DNA of 64,000 nucleotides from Eunapius fragilis (GCA_963681505.1 OY811974.1:10469961-10533960); one strand, 5' to 3'. Positions 1-11,256 are shown, counted from the first letter of the stretch. The notes: generated by a model from the sequence alone, not told the origin. Program-made: numbers and translations.

Positions 1-179
1 CCAAGTATGACCAGGTGTGGCACATGAGAGACCTTCATACCTAATTGGAACATGGTGATGTCGTTTTTGCTGAAAAGCTTGCACTTAGGCAAGTTAATGT
101 GCAGGCCCAGTGGTGGTCCAAGTGTGTCAATTAATGATAGAGCACTGATAATAGCTGACTTTACTAGATATACATTTCA

Positions 180-470
180 TTATTATTATTATTGGAATAC
201 ATAAATACATGAATGAGTACATTATTATTATTAGTTCACTATCTAGTAGGTGTCTTGGAAGGACATCGAATGGGACAGCAATACTCGAAAATTTGCTCTC
301 ACCAGGACCAAGTTGAGTCTCCCATACAAACTAGAGGTGGCCTGGGACTTAGATTGATTGTAATGTGTGGCCAGACAAGAAGCCAATCGTGCCAAATGCT
401 GCCTAGCTTCTATCCCCCAGCACCTGTAGCTCTCCACAGCTAGTGGGACGCACTTCCACCCAATTATCAT
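180..470 (-). mobile_element. 3' fragment of non-LTR retrotransposon (LINE)
   Basis: The minus strand from about 470 to 243 encodes a peptide with CVPLAVESYRCWG, then ARQHLARLAS and YGRLNLVLVRA. These line up with the C-terminus of the intact 1225-residue element at 26271-29948 (CIPLAVETYGNWG, SVFSRLAS, YGHLNMSLVRS). Only this C-terminal stretch survives. Its 3' side, at 180-235 on the plus strand, runs into ATT trinucleotide repeats, as in the other copies of this family in the window. It is a dead, 5'-truncated copy. Confidence 0.8.
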
Positions 471-1039
471 TATTTTTAGTGAGTATTAATTATTACAAGA
501 CGTACACATGGGTACAATCTTAAACATAGCCTATAGTTAATGTTAATTCAAAATACGTTTGGTGACAAGAAACTTTTTTAGCTGACTCATGTCCTTTATA
601 TAATCACAAATGATTCTACCAACAAGCACTTCCATCAAGTTCCATGTCACGCTGGATGACCTTCATGTCTTCAAGGGATGGCAGAAAGCAGTCTACATTT
701 GCTGATGTGAGGCTTTGCATGTGTGGAGAACTCGGGCAGATGAGCAGGAGGTGGGATGCAAGCCTTAATTACCAGTAGGCTGAAAATGTGCCAATGGTGG
801 TCACTCCTGATGTCTCATACATTGCACTGCTTGTCCACATTGTCGCCAACAAACTTTTTAAAAACCCTCCTCTTAGCCACTTGTCCATCATTTTAGTATG
901 ATGTTTGCTAATTTCATGCACTCACTTGAGGATGGCATTGTAGCTGAGGCTGACAATGAGATGACTCAGCTTTGTCCAAGCCTGTAATAAAACATATGCT
1001 ATCAGTTATGCAGTTGTGTATGAACTATGTTATCCCATA

Positions 1040-1091
<52 letters not shown>

Positions 1092-1680
1092 CTTCTTGTG
1101 AATTCTAGTGGAAAAGAGAACACTGGATATATAGGACTGCACTGTCTGTTGTGCTCCTTCAGCAGAATTGCCACAGCTTGGGTAATGTGAATCCCCTTTC
1201 TTGTGCTTGTTCCTATGGTCTGAGCATGTGACAATGGAATTGTGTATTATGTGAAATAGTGTGGGTGCCTTGAAATTGAGCTCATAAATGATCCCATTCC
1301 AGGAGAATAATTAAGCATAGCAGAACAGTGACACTGGCTGTGCTTTCTTTTTGCACAACAAGGAACACTCTTTGTTGACCATAATGGACACTTTGGACAC
1401 AGCCTCTTGTCTAAGTCGAGGATTGGTAAAAAGAGCCCTAGCCTGCAAATAGACTTCACATTGCCGCCAGCCAGTGCCTTGGCAACCTTTTCAAACTCAG
1501 GACTCACAATTATCATCACTTCAGCACCCTTTGTATGTGAGTACACTGAAATCTGTCTTATTATGTGTGTTATGATTGTATCATGTTTATAACTTGCTTA
1601 CTTTGACTGATGTAGAATCGGCTGTAGCTTCGATTCCATTGTGCTGTTCTGACATGTGCCTATCACTGTTGAGCTTGCTT
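471..1680. other. Intergenic stretch with a CA microsatellite
   Basis: I see no convincing gene here. A (CA)n microsatellite occupies about 1045-1091. An open stretch on the minus strand at 1247-1546 contains FEKVAKALAGGNVKS followed by several cysteines; it has no family match I recognise and could be decayed transposon sequence. Confidence 0.5.
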
Positions 1681-2252
1681 CACCTATCTATGTAAGGCTG
1701 TATGTGGCTCATGTAATACTTCCATGTACAGTTCCGACCTTCAGCAGAATTCTGTGAAAGGTTTGAGACACCTACCACATCTATCACTTGATCTCTGGGA
1801 CCATTTGTACTGCACTCTGTACTAGTTTGAAAATTACAACTGTCACTCAGTGGCATGGCAGTACAATTATCTGTATGTGCTGTTGTGGTAACATTAATTA
1901 ATAATCCATTTTTTGTCTTACAGTTGTCACAATTAGGATAAGTAAGCCTTCTTCCGGGGCGCTCAGGAGTCAGCCGCTTGGCCACAGACCTACACAGCCT
2001 AATGTGAGGAGATGCCCCAGGGCCACTTGTATCCTTGGTTCTCTTATTTGTGACCTGGACTAGTGAACCCATGGCACTACCAGTGGTAATGACAGTGTCT
2101 TTACCACCAGACAGCAAAAAAATCCCACGCACAGATATCGAGACTCTCATATAGGATTTGACCCCGATTATGAAGTCATTAAAAAAACGCGACCCGCTTC
2201 TAACAAGACTCCCAACGAGCGGATGGCTTACCTTGTTATCGTCGTCGTACAA
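1680..2252 (-). CDS. Doubtful ORF, cysteine- and Asn-glycosylation-rich
   Basis: A 190-codon frame on the minus strand. The first 40 or so codons lie inside a dispersed repeat (2150-2480), so the annotated ATG is probably not genuine. The rest (about 1683-2110) has six or more cysteines and several N-x-S/T sites (NVT, NCT, NLS), which would suit an extracellular exon. I do not recognise a domain and saw no clear splice acceptor. It may be an orphan exon or chance. Confidence 0.25.
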   Translation of the reverse strand: MYDDDNKVSHPLVGSLVRSGSRFFNDFIIGVKSYMRVSISVRGIFLLSGGKDTVITTGSAMGSLVQVTNKRTKDTSGPGASPHIRLCRSVAKRLTPERPGRRLTYPNCDNCKTKNGLLINVTTTAHTDNCTAMPLSDSCNFQTSTECSTNGPRDQVIDVVGVSNLSQNSAEGRNCTWKYYMSHIQPYIDR

Positions 2253-2480
2253 GAAGGCAACAACAAGCAGTTTCGTGTTTGTTTGATGTCACAAAACCGC
2301 GTGGTTGTAGAGAACAAAACAATTTTCGAAACTCGTACCCAGTCCCACGTATTTCTCGTTCTTCTTCTTCTTGTTCTTCTTCTTGTTCTTGTTCTTGTTC
2401 TTGTTCTTGACCACGCATAACTCGGGATAGGAACACTTTTAAGAAATGAAAAATACACCAATGGCTTCAGAATTCGTTGG
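2150..2480 (+). repeat. Dispersed repeat R, copy 1
   Basis: This begins with CATATAGGATTTGACC, passes through ACGCGACCCG, an internal TTC/TTG-type microsatellite at 2355-2410 and CGCATAACTCGGGATAGGAA, and ends near CACCAATGGCTTCAGAAT. The same order of blocks recurs at 4628-4995, 9862-10180 and 37857-38215. I see no pol III boxes or ORF, so the class is unknown. Confidence 0.75.
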
Positions 2481-2850
2481 CATTCTCGCTTCTGTGGTCA
2501 AAACGTCTCGAGGCTACATGACATATCTGGGCAGTGGTAATAAACTGTGGCGGTTATAATAACGTGCACGTGCGTACAATAATCATTCTTGTTATTCGAT
2601 CGTTGTAAGTTTGACGCTCTTTGTAACTTAGTGAAGTAGTTTTTTTTTTTTCAAAATGCCTTCACGTGCTAGGTACAGATCCTGAAAAAAAAGACAGCGA
2701 TATTGCCATAGTCCTGAACGTCATCTCGCTCGGCGAAAAGAGTTAAGGTCACTCAAAGGTATGTCGTACCTTTACAACCTCCCTATCATATCAAGATGGA
2801 TTACTTAACATGCTACGGCTCATAATCAAGTATGAATAAAAATCAATGAA

Positions 2851-3143
2851 ACAAGTAAATAAAAAACATTCTCTATGAGAAAGTTGGTGGCATATAGGAT
2901 TTGAAGGCAATGGTGGTGTAAAAAGGAAGGAAACAAGGGTCTAATAATAAGGGAAAATGGAATAGTCCTATATTTAGCACATTTCTATATGTAGGATATA
3001 GTATGTTGTTCATGTGCTAAATATAGTACTATTCCATTTTCCCTTATTATTAGACCCTTGTTTCCTTCCTTTTTACACCACCATTGCCTTCAAATCCTAT
3101 ATGCCACCAACTTTCTCATAGAGAATGTTTTTTATTTACTTGT
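2851..3143. mobile_element. Fold-back MITE F, copy 1
   Basis: A near-perfect palindrome. The left arm starts ACAAGTAAATAAAAAACATT and the right arm ends with its reverse complement. The arms are about 130 bp, with a short loop around 2990-3015. Related copies lie at 5274-5561, 14851-15122, 21140-21297 and 38248-38533. There is no coding capacity, so this is a non-autonomous element. No target duplication was obvious. Confidence 0.85.
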
Positions 3144-3604
3144 ACGATATTTCAATTACACGATAAGATTACATCACAGTAGCCCTTTGGTTTACCGGCC
3201 AACCCGTAGATTAACCTTGCTCTATGTAGTCACGGCGTACAAAGCACTGATCTTTGAGTAGATCTTTTCTTATGATGTCTTCATGAAAATACTTGGCTAC
3301 CTGTCTGTACAAGAGCTTCTGTTCGACAATATATAATATTTTATATTTGCGTACAGACATGGCCCACCGGTGTGTGAACAAAGTTGTGCCATGGTTTGGG
3401 CAAGAGGAGGCATTCTTGGCACAGACCTGCATGTAATTAGAGACAACGTTTTGCCAACCGTATGTGGCTAGTCGGGTCGCGCGATTTAATACCATAATCA
3501 TGCATATCTGCCACTCCCAATTCTTCGTGTAAAAATTAAAACAATTCTTCATTAAAGTGCTACGACGTTGTGCACACTTTATAAAAATGTCCCGGTGTCA
3601 TAGC

Positions 3605-3775
3605 GGATTTTGTCCCTTCCAAAAAGTGTCCCCCCGGACACAATCCGCTAGTGGATTCTGTCCGGGAGGATACAATCCGCTAGCGGACTCTGTCCGGGGG
3701 GACACAATCCGCCAGCGGATTCTGCCCGGGGAGACATGTTCTGCTAGCGGATTCTGTCCCTCCTCCGCAGAATGT

Positions 3776-3777
<2 letters not shown>
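3605..3777. repeat. Left terminal array of element A (GTCC/CTAG palindromes)
   Basis: Tandem units of the form GGGGACA-AATCCGCTAGCGGATT-CTGTCCGG. Each unit is itself nearly palindromic. Three to four imperfect units are present. The reverse-complement array lies at 6825-6935. Confidence 0.85.

Positions 3778-3815
<38 letters not shown>
3778..3815 (+). repeat. Poly(C) tract, 38 bp
   Basis: An uninterrupted run of C on the plus strand, next to the terminal array of element A. Similar long C or G runs are at 16917-16947, 17875-17899, 22171-22201, 36346-36374 and 45482-45502. Confidence 0.95.
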
Positions 3816-3818
<3 letters not shown>

Positions 3819-3954
3819 AACAATTAATCCATTGCATTTGATTAGCGAGCGTGTAGGCATGCAGCTTCGTATGGTGAAATGGTCGTCCAACGCTCGGATA
3901 CATATTAATTATATGCAAGAAATGGTTCAATCAAACAATAAATCAATATCTCAG

Positions 3955-4175
3955 TCACACACACACACACACACAGGAAGAGTAGATAGGCCAGGGGTAA
4001 CAGATCCATATTGAGGCCAGGGGTAACAGAGCCATATAGTGAGGCCATGCAGGGGTAACAGAGCCATAGTGAGGCCTGCATGGGGTAACAGAGCCATCGT
4101 TAGGCCAGGGGTTAGTGAGGCTAGGGGTAACAGAGCCATAGTGAGGCCAGAGGTAACCCCCCCCCCCCCCCCACA
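3955..4175. repeat. CA repeat followed by ~27-bp minisatellite
   Basis: A short (CA)n run at 3955-3976 is followed by about six imperfect units of the type GGTAACAGAGCCATAGTGAG through 4155, ending in a C16 tract (4157-4172). Confidence 0.85.
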
Positions 4176-4627
4176 TTGCGTTTGATTTTCAAACTGCAGC
4201 TTCGTATGGTGAAATGGTCGCCAAACGCTCAGATACATATTAATTTTACAAAGAAAAGCTGGAAATGGTTCAACCCAACAATAAATCAGTATTTCAGTCA
4301 CATACACAGGAGAGCAACACCATTTGTCCTCATGCAGTGTTGGGAAGTGTGAGAATACAAACACATTTGATAAGGAACCATTTGTGACAGGTGTCACATT
4401 GCACCAAGTCTCTGTAAGCGGTGTCAGGTATCAGTATCAGACGCGCACAATGAACATAAATACCAACCATTTATTTGAGGGTATATGCTGTAGATTATCC
4501 TGTGTTCAGTTCCCGTTAATTGAAACAGTACTACTGCATTGACTCTGTTGACAAATTCACGTTCTTGATCTGATATGGTAACCATGGTGCAACCATGCCT
4601 GTAAGAAAGTTACATGTTATGAAATGC

Positions 4628-4995
4628 TTATCAGGAACTACGATAGTAGTTCCTATATAGGAATTGACCCGGGTCGTGAATATCATTACAAAAACCGCGA
4701 CCAGCGTATAACTCGCGTAGTATTAAAGAAACGGATAGTTTAGCTCTTTGTTCCTATCGATCCAGAAGGCAAAGGCGGTCATTTTAATGTTATGTCCCAG
4801 TCTTCAAACTGTTTGCTTTAAGAGAACAAAAAAGTTCGTGTTTTACCTCGTCCCCAGGCCAATTCTTCTCCATCGTCGTCGTCGTAGTCGTCGTCGTCGT
4901 CGTCTTCTTCTTCTAATTCTCGGGTGAGTATAACTCCGGATAGGAATGGTTTTAAAGAGCGGCAATTATACCAATCGCTTTAGAAACTCCTGGAA
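4628..4995 (+). repeat. Dispersed repeat R, copy 2
   Basis: A divergent copy. A hairpin AGGAACTACGATAGTAGTTC precedes the conserved TATATAGGAATTGACC block. GCGACC, a TCG/TTC microsatellite (4875-4912) and CTCCGGATAGGAA follow. It sits inside element A. Confidence 0.7.
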
Positions 4996-5273
4996 GGACA
5001 TCTTCAAGTATCAGATGTAAAACTGACATACGTAATCATTACGTAATGCGTAGTGTTAAACAGAAGCGTTCCCGTGGCGACATTTACGTATATTTAGAAT
5101 TGTGCAAACAAAAGAGGAAAGCCGACGACGTGTTAGAATTCTCCCGCGTTCCTTACAGTGATCCCAAACAAAAGCGGGCGTCTGCTCGTGACGGTAATTG
5201 AAGCGGAGGGGGTCGGGGGGGCACTTGCCAGTATTAATAATCGATAAAAAATGATAATTAAAAAATAGAGGAA

Positions 5274-5561
5274 ACAAGTAACGAAAAGCATTCTCTAACG
5301 AGAAAGTTGGTGGGATATAGGAATTGGAGGCAATGGCGGTGTTAAAAGGAAGGGAACAAGGTTTTGAGAAAAGGGTAATGAGACAAAAATCCTATATTTA
5401 GCACGTGTAAATGTAACAGAACCAAAAGAAGTGCTAAATATATGATTTTTGTCTCATTACCCTTTTCTCAAAACCTTGTTCCCTTCCTTTTAACACCACC
5501 ATTGCCTCCAATTCCTATATCCCACCAACTTTCTCGTTAGAGAATGTTTTTCTTTACTTGT
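5274..5561. mobile_element. Fold-back MITE F, copy 2
   Basis: A palindrome with ACAAGTAACGAAAAGCATTC at the left and its inverted counterpart ending at 5561. The arms carry the same internal blocks as copy 1 (AGTTGGTGG...ATATAGG...GGCAATGG). It is inserted in element A, just downstream of the integrase relic. Confidence 0.85.
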
Positions 5562-5624
5562 ATGCTTATAGCTTTATATGTAAACTGAATTTATAAATCA
5601 TTAACATTTGCCTGCATATAATCT

Positions 5625-6010
5625 TATACAGAAACTCAGCAACTGTTCTTGCAGTCTTCTCAGCTATAGGCTCAGCCTCAGGCCACTTAGAAAAGTAATC
5701 AACTAAGGTGATGATGTAACATTTGCCTCGTTCAGTTTTTGGGAGAGGACCAATCAGGTCTATTCCAACCTAAATTGATACATGCATGCATTAACTTAAG
5801 GTAGTCTTGATTGCAACTAACTTGATGCCAAACACTAGGTTGTATAGGTATATGGGATGCAGAGTGGCTACGGTTATCATAAACTTGGCACCATTGGTGC
5901 TTTGGCAAGCATCGCACGTCTAACGAACTCATGCACCTATACATCTTTCATCTGCGTCTTCCAGAAGAATCTCGATGAAACCTTAATTTCTCTTGTTTTA
6001 TCCCTTCCCA
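5625..6010 (-). pseudogene. Integrase relic of element A
   Basis: The minus strand encodes VGIDLIGPLPKTERGK followed by VDYFSKWPEAEP, the start of an rve integrase core with its first catalytic Asp (D in GID). Upstream, at 5800-6000, other frames read SRFFWKTQMKDV and CDACQSTNGAKF, the HHCC zinc-binding part, with stops and frameshifts. A splice acceptor (TTTAG) lies at 5770-5771, directly before GTTGGAATAGACC. The same boundary occurs in element B at 54648. The third catalytic residue region is missing. The gene is clearly dead. Confidence 0.8.
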
Positions 6011-6824
6011 GGTGTCCACGTATATATAAAAAGCGCTATTATGATTATTGGATCAATCCTATAGTGTGCATGAGTCAGTGTTAATCCTCGGACACTTTTC
6101 GGGCGCTTGGTTATTGACGTTGGTGATCTACCAACCGTTTACACGCGTGTATTGTATAAATTTAAAACAGCTTGCATGCGTAAAGACCAAGACTAAATGC
6201 AAAAGCTGTAAATAGTTGGTTTCGATCATGAAGTCTACTACTAATTCGATAACCGAGCCCCGATGCGTACGTAAATACGTGCATGGCAGTCATACTCACT
6301 TTCTTTGGACAAATGGCATGAATGAAGGATTCGTTCTATTTCTTCTACGCCTCTAGGAACTTGAAGATATTCAATTTTCCCTATTTCTTTATCCTTTTTT
6401 CGGTACAGTATACGCCGCTATCGACCGCATAGTCCATGCATGCACACACTTGAGCTTGCTTTAGGTCCTTGTGATGCCATGCAGAGGGGTAACTAAGTAC
6501 CATACTCCAGAAAGCTGAAAATGGCATCGTACTCTTCTTCATCCATAATGCTGCAGCTGACTACTGAAAGCTAATAGCGAATAATAGCAGCTGCAAAGCG
6601 CACCACGTGCAACTTAGAAGGGCGGAGGGGACAATATTCAGGGCCGCAGCCAGGACGTCTGGCGGGAAGGTAGATTGATAGCACTGCGGGACTGAAGGGG
6701 GAGGGGCCGGAGGGTGTGTGTGCTAAGCTTACCATTCTGGCTCGATGCAAAAAGCGGGCGGGGCTTATAGGACCTGCCACCAGTTAAAAAAACCGGGACG
6801 GCCAAGCATCGGTTGTAGGGGGGG

Positions 6825-6946
6825 GGACAATATCTGCGGAAGGGGGACAATATCTGCTAGCGGATTATGTCCGTGGGAGACAATTTCCGCTAGCGGATTG
6901 TGTCCGGGGGGACAAAATCTGCGGGGGGACACAATCTGCTCCGACA
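6825..6946. repeat. Right terminal array of element A
   Basis: Units of GGGGACAA-TNTCTGCTAGCGGATT-ATGTCCG, in inverse orientation to the array at 3605-3777. The element terminus CGACA is at 6942-6946. Confidence 0.8.
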
Positions 6947-7023
6947 CCGTATTCACTGTAATTACCGTAAACGCTTACTCCGTATGATCAACATCAACTT
7001 AATCGTATTCAGGCACTACACAC

Positions 7024-8012
7024 TTGCATGCCACTCCTACACAAGTATTGCGAGGTCAGATGAGCGATATATGTGACATGAATTCTTCCAGCGGTAGGAG
7101 TGTTTCTGATACTCAGCTTCTCTTCACGGTGAACAACAGCGCCGCTGTTCTTGTGTGTCTACTGGCAACCAGTTTGGTGTTCGTATTCAAGCTTTACTTA
7201 AAGTTGACATACCGATTGGCTCTCTATCAGGTGCTGGCATCTCTGTCCTTCGCGACGGTGGAAGCTTTTCAGATCCTTTTCATTAATTACGCGGATAACC
7301 CGAAGGTATACGGTCGAGTATGCACCGCCGTAGGATGGTTGTTTATGTACACCCAATGGATGAAGCTGCTCTTCACCATGTGGGTAATCGTTCACCTCTT
7401 CTGCTTCGGAGTGCTCCACAAGAACATGAAGAGGTTTGAAGTTATGTACTTTGTAACCTCACTGCTCGTCCCCGCGGTGATAGCCTCGCTACCCTTGATA
7501 ACGCACTCCTACGGACTTGCCCCAACGGGCACGGTGTGCGGGCTTATCAGTAATGAGAGCAATGGCAGCAGCAACACGGCTGTCATAGAAAGACTCGTTC
7601 TATGGGACGCTCCTGCAATAAGCATCCTATTAATTGGTTCTGTAGCCATGTCTGTCATGGTGATAAAACTGACTCCCCGAGCTTGTTCGAGGTTCAAGTA
7701 TGAACAGATCACTGATAATGACCCATTCTCTAAGGCTGTTAAACATCTACTCCCGTTGGCAGCTTATCCAATGATTTTTATCTTACTTATGATACCACCG
7801 CTCTCGTATACGACCTGTACTTCTATTCCACTGGACATGATCCACCCTCAGCTGTCATAATCGCGTCATTAACATCCATCTCCATGTGGAGTATGACCTC
7901 AGGTTTAACTCTTATTATTCATATTGCAGTGGCTAGGCATGTTTGGAAGAGGAAATCTGTGCGCCGCTTGTCACCAATCCAGTACTTCAAAATGCGGGAA
8001 CCAAAAGTCTAA
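7024..8012 (+). CDS. Seven-transmembrane receptor, one frameshift
   Basis: The first frame (7024-7860; the ATG at 7060 is equally possible) gives an extracellular N-terminus with NSS, then six hydrophobic helices. TM3 starts at CTAVGWLF. ECL2 has HSYGLAPTGTVCGL, where a YG...C pattern is typical of cAMP-receptor/Git3-like GPCRs. TM6 is near PLAAYPMIFILLM. It then stops in extracellular loop 3. From about 7800 the +2 frame reads LVYDLYFYSTGHDPP, continues through a clear TM7 (AVIIASLTSISMW) and has a basic tail ending QYFKMREPKV, with a stop at 8010-8012. No intron signals explain the shift. It is either a sequence error or a fresh pseudogene. Ligand unknown. Confidence 0.7.
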
Positions 8013-8912
8013 CGCAATTAATGTAACATGTACAGCCATGTGTTAATTTTAAGCGGTTTGTCAATTTAATTGCTTCCTTTTTTTTTTTTGCCTTCCTATC
8101 TACAAGCTGTCCCGACGGTTGACATCTCGAAAAAAAAATTTGCCCTGTGAGGTTGGACAAATAGTGCCCTCATCTGCAAACCCACATAGAATAAAATCAT
8201 AGAAATACGAAGATTATACATCTCACACATAATACGGTATATGTGGAGGAGGCCTTTGCATTGTGAACACGGTGCATGCAGTGTGGTGCCGACTAATACG
8301 TTTAGTGACACTAATCTTTGGGATTGGGCGACCACTGATTAGCTGCACGTGCTAGAGCTAGTTGCTTACAAATTTACTTTTGATCACTTTGAATGATTGC
8401 AGGCGAAACTAAGACTGTGAAAACTTATAGTTGTGCAATGCATTTAGAAACTGGTTTTGCCTAGGTTGTAGGGTGCATTTTAGGTTTTTTTTTGGTTATT
8501 CGATTATTCGCGATTACCTATTCGGTCGACTATATATATTTAGTATATTCAGGTTAACTTATTTTAGAATTTCCTTTAGTCGAAATATAACCGATTTTAG
8601 TCACGCACGATTCGTCGATAATCGTTTCTTTCATGAGTCTTGACTACCTTGTTAATTAAACCGTACCAAGTGACGAAATTTCGTTGATGAATTCAAACTC
8701 AACTGGGGACCATCTATCGGGTCCCCAGTCCAATCACTGCAATTTGTATAGTTCGCATTCACAATTGACCTTCGTGCTATGCATTAATTAAACGCGCTAA
8801 TTATAGGTGTTCTGTTGGTCCCCAGGGTGTCATTTTCGGGTCTAATTACTTAGGTACACCCTTTGAGTCCATATGTTTACCGTGCATACACGACATCCTG
8901 AATATCGTACAG
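8013..8912. other. Non-coding stretch
   Basis: No gene, RNA or transposon terminus is recognised here. It contains an AT-rich patch at 8490-8560. Confidence 0.4.
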
Positions 8913-9047
8913 TCATGTCTTGATTGGCGCTTTGTCGAGCGACGTTCCACCAGATTTCCCGCCAGATTTGCCACCAGATTTGCCACGAGGTTTCACAGGA
9001 TTTTTTGGTTCAGCTACTTGTTGCTTTTTCGAATTCTTGAGGGGCAT
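8913..9047 (-). CDS. Small ORF, Lys/Gly-rich (44 aa), uncertain
   Basis: The minus-strand ATG at 9047 opens MPLKNSKKQQVAEPKNPVKP, followed by three KSGG repeats, and closes at 8913-8915. The basic, glycine-rich composition resembles disordered N-termini of ribosomal or chromatin proteins. It is short and no continuing exon was found. It could be a first-exon fragment or chance. Confidence 0.25.
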   Translation of the reverse strand: MPLKNSKKQQVAEPKNPVKPRGKSGGKSGGKSGGTSLDKAPIKT

Positions 9048-9861
9048 GCTGCCACGGTTCAAACAATGGATTATAACTATAGGGCTTAGACACGTGTTGT
9101 TCTAACATAATTTACGCTGAGCTAAAAGGAATAGCGACAAAAAATATACACTTGAGGAATAGAGATTTATCGTGCCACTATATGGTGTTATGTCATTGCA
9201 AATGAGAACAAAACAAGCCTTATATGGCGTCGCGTGAAGCCATACCAAGTTTTAAATAAAGCCCCATTCAGAGATCAACATCAGGCCTAGCATAACGTTT
9301 TTAAAAATTTTTTATAAAGCTTCGTCAGTATTTTCGTCGGTATTTTAACTCGTCCCTGATGTTAAATCCCCGGTCAAGCAACCGTTTGAATTGGCAAACG
9401 TTATACGGCGTGCCTAAGCTTGCTGCCTCTCTCGTAGACCTTGCCAAAAGGATAACATCGGTCACTCCGTCAGGGCCACCCCTCTCGGTGTGGTGACCTT
9501 CGTGCTGAATGCGACCACGATATATATTCCTCCGTAGAGCTGCTTGAATCTCATCATTTGTTTCTCAATGCTCACGCTGAAATGTTTTTACTGCTTAGCT
9601 CGCCAGAAACATTAAAGGCAATTCGTACGCGGCGGGAAAAGCGCTTTAATTAGTGACGCGCATAATACAGAAGTGCCGCTGTAGATGTAGTCCTTCATCA
9701 AGCTGAAGGTGCGATCCATTTCAGCAGGCATGCAGCTTTAGATGAACGTGCCCAAATAAAACTCATTAAGCGTATACAATTTCCATGTAATAGTTTTTGC
9801 TCAAATGCAAATACGGCATAAAGCACCTACCAGTCATGAATGTTTTTATCCCTTTTATCGG
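9048..9861. other. Non-coding stretch
   Basis: Nothing recognisable on either strand. Confidence 0.4.
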
Positions 9862-10180
9862 AAGTTTCGCTAGAAACTTCCATATAGGATTTGACCCAGA
9901 CTATGAATCTCATTAAAAATACGCGACCCGTCGCTAACAAGACTCCCGACGATCGGATCGTTAAGCAATCGAACTAGAAGTCAAAAATGAGCAGTTTCGT
10001 CTTTGTTTTATGTCACAGAACCGCGCGGTTGCAGAGAACAAAAGGGTACTGCCTGCCCTCGTACCCAGTCCCGTAACATGGTCTCCTTCTTCTTCTTCTT
10101 GGTAACGCATAACTCTGGATAGGAACACTTTTAAACAATAAAAATTTCACCAATAGCTTCAGAATAGGCTGGAAGAACCG
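9862..10180 (+). repeat. Dispersed repeat R, copy 3
   Basis: This starts with the hairpin GGAAGTTTCGCTAGAAACTT and CATATAGGATTTGACC. It continues with ACGCGACCCGTCG, ACCGCGCGGTTG, a short TTC repeat and ACGCATAACTCTGGATAGGA. It is very close in sequence to copy 4 at 37857-38215. Confidence 0.8.
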
Positions 10181-11212
10181 CTTTCATATAAAATAGCCCG
10201 TGTTATATTTTGGTAAACAATCGACTATACGGTATATGAAAGACGCATAATTAGATAACATTTTAGATATCTTAAAGTAAAAATAACGGCATCAAGGAGA
10301 CCCGAGGAGAAACGGTCCGCTAAAAGTTCAGGGCCGCCGGAGCAGGGGCGGCTGGGGCGGCTATGGCCGCTCCACTTTTTACGGGTAATTTATAAATATT
10401 AATTAATCACAATTACATACTTACGATTAATTACTTTAAAGTGATTAAATGTGTACTTTTAAAGTGATTTGTAGAGATTATTAATTGTCACGGGTGTTAC
10501 GATTCATTGAATTGATGGACAAAAAGTCCTACGCCCCAAAATTTTGAAATGGCAATTACCTCACCTAGCAACGGTTGTAATGAGTTGTACCCGTTGGAAT
10601 TCGTTGTACAGTTACCGAATAGAACACGTGATGACCCTTTAGACGAAGTATTGTTGAAGATGAACCTGTGCTCTACTGAATGAGGTATGTTTGGGCATCA
10701 AAGATGGTTTCGGTCTGGAGAAGTGTCGTTCAAAAGCGGCCTACTTAGGCGGAGGTAGATTTTCAAAACTAGTTAGTCCGGGACGTGCGAACTTCCAGTT
10801 GAGAAACGACTTTTACAAAGGTATTGTACATAGATAGAGCTTTCGTTTTATGTTACTCTTTTTCTGAGACGCGACTTATATGCTTCAAAAGTAACGTGCA
10901 AACATCGTCAAGTGGAATAGGGAACGCGCGTGTTGTGTTTTGTGTACGTGAATATAAATCCACTATACTATGAAGCAGCAGTGTATTTTGGCGTACGTTT
11001 TGCTGTCTTTGTGGGTGGCTGAGCATGGATTGAGTCAGGAGCAATACTTATGAAGTGATCTTTAACGATGCACCGTAGCCTCTTTTCTTTGTTTCTGATT
11101 GAACTGCATGTAAGGGTGTTCATAGGCTAGATTTGAATTGCTAAGTATATTTTGTCCATCCTGGTCTCATGGCAACCTATTTAATGCTATTATGTCTGAA
11201 AGGTGAATACTG

Positions 11213-11256
<44 letters not shown>

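Larger units (their letters stand above)
3596..6946 (-). mobile_element. Element A: Ginger-like integrase DNA transposon (decayed)
   Basis: The ends are TGTCATAGCGG on the left and the reverse complement of TGTCGGAGCAG on the right. They are flanked by CCGG (3592-3595) and CCGT (6947-6950), a probable 4-bp target duplication with one change. Behind each end lies an array of GTCC/GGAC units around CCGCTAGCGG palindromes (left 3610-3777, right 6825-6935). Inside, on the minus strand, is an integrase relic (5625-6010). Ginger transposons are known to encode Gypsy-like integrases, begin TGT and make 4-bp duplications. A homopolymer C tract, minisatellites, repeat R copy 2 and a MITE F copy sit within it, so it is old. 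The classification is inferred from termini plus integrase. Confidence 0.7.

Noticed and set aside
3598-3930. Frames reading QNPLAD or SASGFCP repeats in the terminal array of element A
   Set aside because: They are translations of palindromic terminal units, not a protein.
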